NCBI GenBank assembly: GCA_049366815.1
Contig: JBMNCO010000182.1
Span: forward strand, 29,682 to 93,681
Length of the DNA stretch: 64,000 bases
Source of the DNA: CAYNYM01 sp049366815
GTDB taxonomy: Bacteria; Desulfobacterota; DSM-4660; Desulfatiglandales; HGW-15
Reading direction: 5' to 3'
This document shows positions 62,008 to 64,000 of this stretch, piece after piece. Each line of letters starts with the position of its first letter. Within the stretch, counting starts at the first letter, position 1. The notes under the pieces were generated by a model. It made no database searches, was not told the origin of the DNA, and saw only the letters and a list, made by a program, of their open reading frames with translations. The translations under genes were made by a program, and so were the position numbers.

Positions 62008-62315
62008 AAGCCCCCAAAGCATAATAATCCGTATTCTGAGTCCCCTTTTTTTAACCAAGTCTTGTCAGTCAAGACCGCAACGCGATCGAATTTTTTCATA
62101 AGTCCAAACATTGAAGGAAGGCGAGAAAATTCAATTCCAATTGCCCCTATTGACGGGATATGAAAATCAACAATTTTATACAGCATCTTGCCATTATTAA
62201 TATTCTTGGACTTGCCGACGAGTTCATCTGGCGCAATTTTCATATCCTCAGCGTCTAACTTCCCACTCAAATCAGTATCTAAACGATTCACACCATTTTG
62301 TATTATTTTGAACAT
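62004..62315 (-). CDS. SpoIIAA-like (STAS/SEC14-type) small protein
   Basis: 103 residues from ATG 62315 (GGAGGGG upstream). The pattern of a strand, an early LDTDLSGKLDAED stretch, helices, and a late strand VAVLTDKTWLKK fits the SpoIIAA-like family, in which the SGKLDAED segment corresponds to the usual GKLTxED. Family members have lipid-binding or regulatory folds of unknown role. Coupled by a 4-bp overlap to the downstream lipoprotein gene. Confidence 0.65.
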   Translation of the reverse strand: MFKIIQNGVNRLDTDLSGKLDAEDMKIAPDELVGKSKNINNGKMLYKIVDFHIPSIGAIGIEFSRLPSMFGLMKKFDRVAVLTDKTWLKKGDSEYGLLCFGGL

Positions 62316-62481
62316 AACCCCTCCCATCAAGAAGCTCAAATCTACTCTTGACCCATTTACCAGCTATAGCCATTCATATCGCGTTTAAAAGTGAATCAAT
62401 AATATGCGATGCCCTGCAACCTATTGAAAATAAACCATTTTATTATATTGAGTCAAGAGCCAATTTGATAATCATTTAAAA

Positions 62482-62562
62482 GGCACCTCCCAAGCATAGC
62501 CAAGAGGGAATCCTCCTGGTATGCTTGGGTTACCCACAATAAAACCCAAATTTGGAGGTGCC
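62482..62562 (+). promoter_or_regulatory. Structured leader upstream of the IS110 transposase
   Basis: GGCACCTCC (62482-62490) pairs perfectly with GGAGGTGCC (62554-62562). Inside it CCCAAGCATA (62489-62498) pairs with TATGCTTGGG (62520-62529), so the two stems share two bases and cannot both be complete. The second arm of the outer stem holds the Shine-Dalgarno GGAGG of the transposase. It may hide the ribosome site, be part of a bridge RNA, or both. Confidence 0.6.
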
Positions 62563-62565
62563 GTG

Positions 62566-63585
62566 ATGAAATTGTACGCTGGAATCGATTTACATTCAAC
62601 CAATTGTAATTTAGGGATCATTACTGGGCGAGATAAAAGAATCTTGAAAAAGAAGTTACCCAATGATCCTAATCCCATTCTGGAACACTTGGCTCCCCAC
62701 AAAAAAGAAATCCAGGGGATCGTTATTGAATCTACTTTTAACTGGTATTGGCTTGTTGATTTGCTCATGGATAACGGATATCCAGTGCATTTGGCCAACC
62801 CTTCCGCGATTCAACAATACAGAGGTTTAAAGCACAACGACGATAACCACGACGCCTTCTGGTTGGCCCACTTGTTGCGCCTTGGGATATTGCCAGAAGG
62901 TTACATCTACCCCAAGGAAGAGCGTCCTGTACGGGATTTACTGAGAAAGCGCGGGCATCTTGTCAGATTAAGAACATCTCTCATCCTGAGCCTTCAAGGT
63001 ATTATTCACCGTAACTGTGGTATGAAGGTCAACGTCAACGACATTAGGGTGACAACAGAGAATCGCATTGAACCTTTCCTGCGCGGCCACGAAGACCTGG
63101 AACTGAGCGGGAAAGTGAGCAAGGAGGCCATTGATTTTTTGACGCAAAAAATCCGCAAAATAGAAAAAACTGTTCTTGAAAAGGTCAGACTCAAAGAACC
63201 CTTCCTAAATCTCAATACAATATGTGGGATCGGAAAAATTCTTTCTCTGACGATCATGTTAGAAACAGGTTCAATCAACCGGTTCCCGAAGGTGGGCAAT
63301 TTCGTCTCTTATTGCAGGAAAGTTCCCACCAATTGGCTCAGCAATGGAAAAACAAAGGGCAAAGGGAATAAGAAAAACGGCAACAAATACCTGGCATGGG
63401 CCTTTTCTGAGGCTGCTGAATTGGCCAGGCGCTATGATCCATATGCAAGAGCCTACTATAATCGAAAATGCTCGAAAACGAACCGAATGATTGCCCACAG
63501 TGCTCTGGCCAGCAAACTTTGCAGGGCGGCCTACTGTGTCATGAGGGATGGTGTCCCTTTTGAGTCCTTGAAATTATTCGCATAA
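62566..63585 (+). mobile_element. IS110-family transposase gene (apparently intact)
   Basis: 339 residues from ATG 62566 (GGAGG 7 nt upstream). DEDD-type N-terminal RuvC-like domain starting YAGIDLHSTN with the Asp/Glu series in VIESTFNWYW and HNDDNHDAFWLAHLL, and a C-terminal Transposase_20 domain with NTICGIGKILSLTIM and the likely catalytic Ser in WLSNGK. IS110 elements use a bridge RNA from their non-coding end to choose targets. No frameshift, so it may still be active. The element ends are not obvious; the structured leader and the region after the gene are the candidates. Confidence 0.92.
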
Positions 63586-64000
63586 AAGTTGGTTGGAGCG
63601 GTGAACCAGGAAAGGGGTTGGGAAAACCACCAGACTTGATTGGAAAACTGCTCCACCCAAAAGGGTTCTAAGTTTCCTCACTGCCCATGTCGTGAACCGG
63701 TAAAGGGTTGGCTGTAAGCCAAAAGATCTGTGACATACCGCTTGGTGGCGGCATGGTACCGAAGATTTTCTGGCCGTCTTTTAAGGCGGAGGGGGCGACA
63801 ACGGCAACGGATGGTTTGCTCCGCTGCGAGACTCCCAAGCTGATCTTTGACAGTAAGATTTTTACTTTCCTGTAAAATCAAGGTGTTATGATAGGGTAAA
63901 TTTTTCTTGGCACTACCGGTTCCTTGCGCGCCCATGATCAAGCTTCCTTTATCGTAGGCGGAATAGCGACTCCAACTGACTGGAAAACTTTTCCACAAAC
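63586..64000. other. Region after the IS110 transposase
   Basis: Probably the IS right end followed by other mobile-element sequence. Complementary TGGAGC/GCTCCA around 63594-63653 encloses further pairing GGTT/AACC, so a structured RNA is possible. TGGAAAACT-type motifs recur at about 63639-63654 and 63977-63993. A 106-codon minus-strand frame (63678-63998) has no recognised family. Confidence 0.45.

Noticed and set aside
63678..63998. 106-codon minus-strand frame at the right edge
   Set aside because: No recognised domain and it covers likely IS-end sequence; it may be a broken transposase but cannot be named.
1..64000. tRNA, rRNA or CRISPR array
   Set aside because: No cloverleaf-like sequence, rRNA stretch or regular spacer-repeat pattern was seen by eye; a short tRNA could still be missed without a scan.

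Overview
The window reads as the chromosome of an anaerobic, flagellated member of the Desulfobacterota (former Deltaproteobacteria). This rests on the gene content: a 2-oxoacid:ferredoxin oxidoreductase subunit, a tungsten-type aldehyde:ferredoxin oxidoreductase, a benzoate-CoA-ligase-type enzyme, a branched-chain/aromatic-type ABC importer, two CheD proteins, and many sigma-54-type promoters. The taxonomic call is an inference; no rRNA or tRNA gene is visible.

Layout. 1-1.7 kb: end of a redox operon (GltD-like Fe-S/FAD protein, oxidoreductase gamma subunit, GntR regulator). 2.3-3.9 kb: two MotB-like stator proteins without MotA, behind a sigma-54 promoter. 3.9-11.5 kb: housekeeping and mixed genes (der, a CheY-like regulator, pyrG, two unknown proteins, an EF-Tu-domain-2-like protein, an amidohydrolase, a TlpA-type lipoprotein, a MEMO-type protein). 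11.5-24.7 kb: a catabolic island with CoA ligase, SDR and MoaD/ThiS protein on the plus strand. Facing it on the minus strand are livG-F-H-M-K, an SDR, a small unknown protein, an acyl-CoA dehydrogenase and AOR. Together they could import an aromatic or branched substrate, oxidise alcohol to aldehyde to acid, activate it with CoA and dehydrogenate it. 24.9-28.3 kb: a FIST-domain sensor kinase and an ANTAR response regulator. The leader of the adjacent liv operon carries a terminator-like hairpin whose hexaloop fits the ANTAR recognition rule, which suggests antitermination control of uptake.

28.5-39 kb: a PilZ protein, a degenerate kinase and a large chemotaxis operon (cheZ, cheY, cheA, cheD, HDOD, cheY, cheX, cheB) with a second cheD upstream. 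Several of these units have good -24/-12 promoters. 39.7-50.8 kb: trmJ, a receiver protein, an operon of hydantoinase-type ATPase, HDAC-like deacetylase with a zinc ribbon and an unknown protein, then TauE, a lipoprotein, two MFS transporters and a Tm-1-like protein. 52-57.5 kb: a GlrK/QseG/GlrR-like sigma-54 signalling operon, then typA. 57.5-64 kb: a lower-GC, mobile-element-rich island with a wrecked IS3-family copy touching the typA stop codon, an orphan conjugation-type ATPase, a lipoprotein, a SpoIIAA-like protein and an intact IS110-family transposase with a structured leader.

Two families of intergenic repeats run through the window. Family A is 216 bp, two copies about 95% identical. 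Family B is about 150 bp, hairpin-ended, with four copies, two of them incomplete. Neither has a visible transposase and both look like non-autonomous or REP-like elements.
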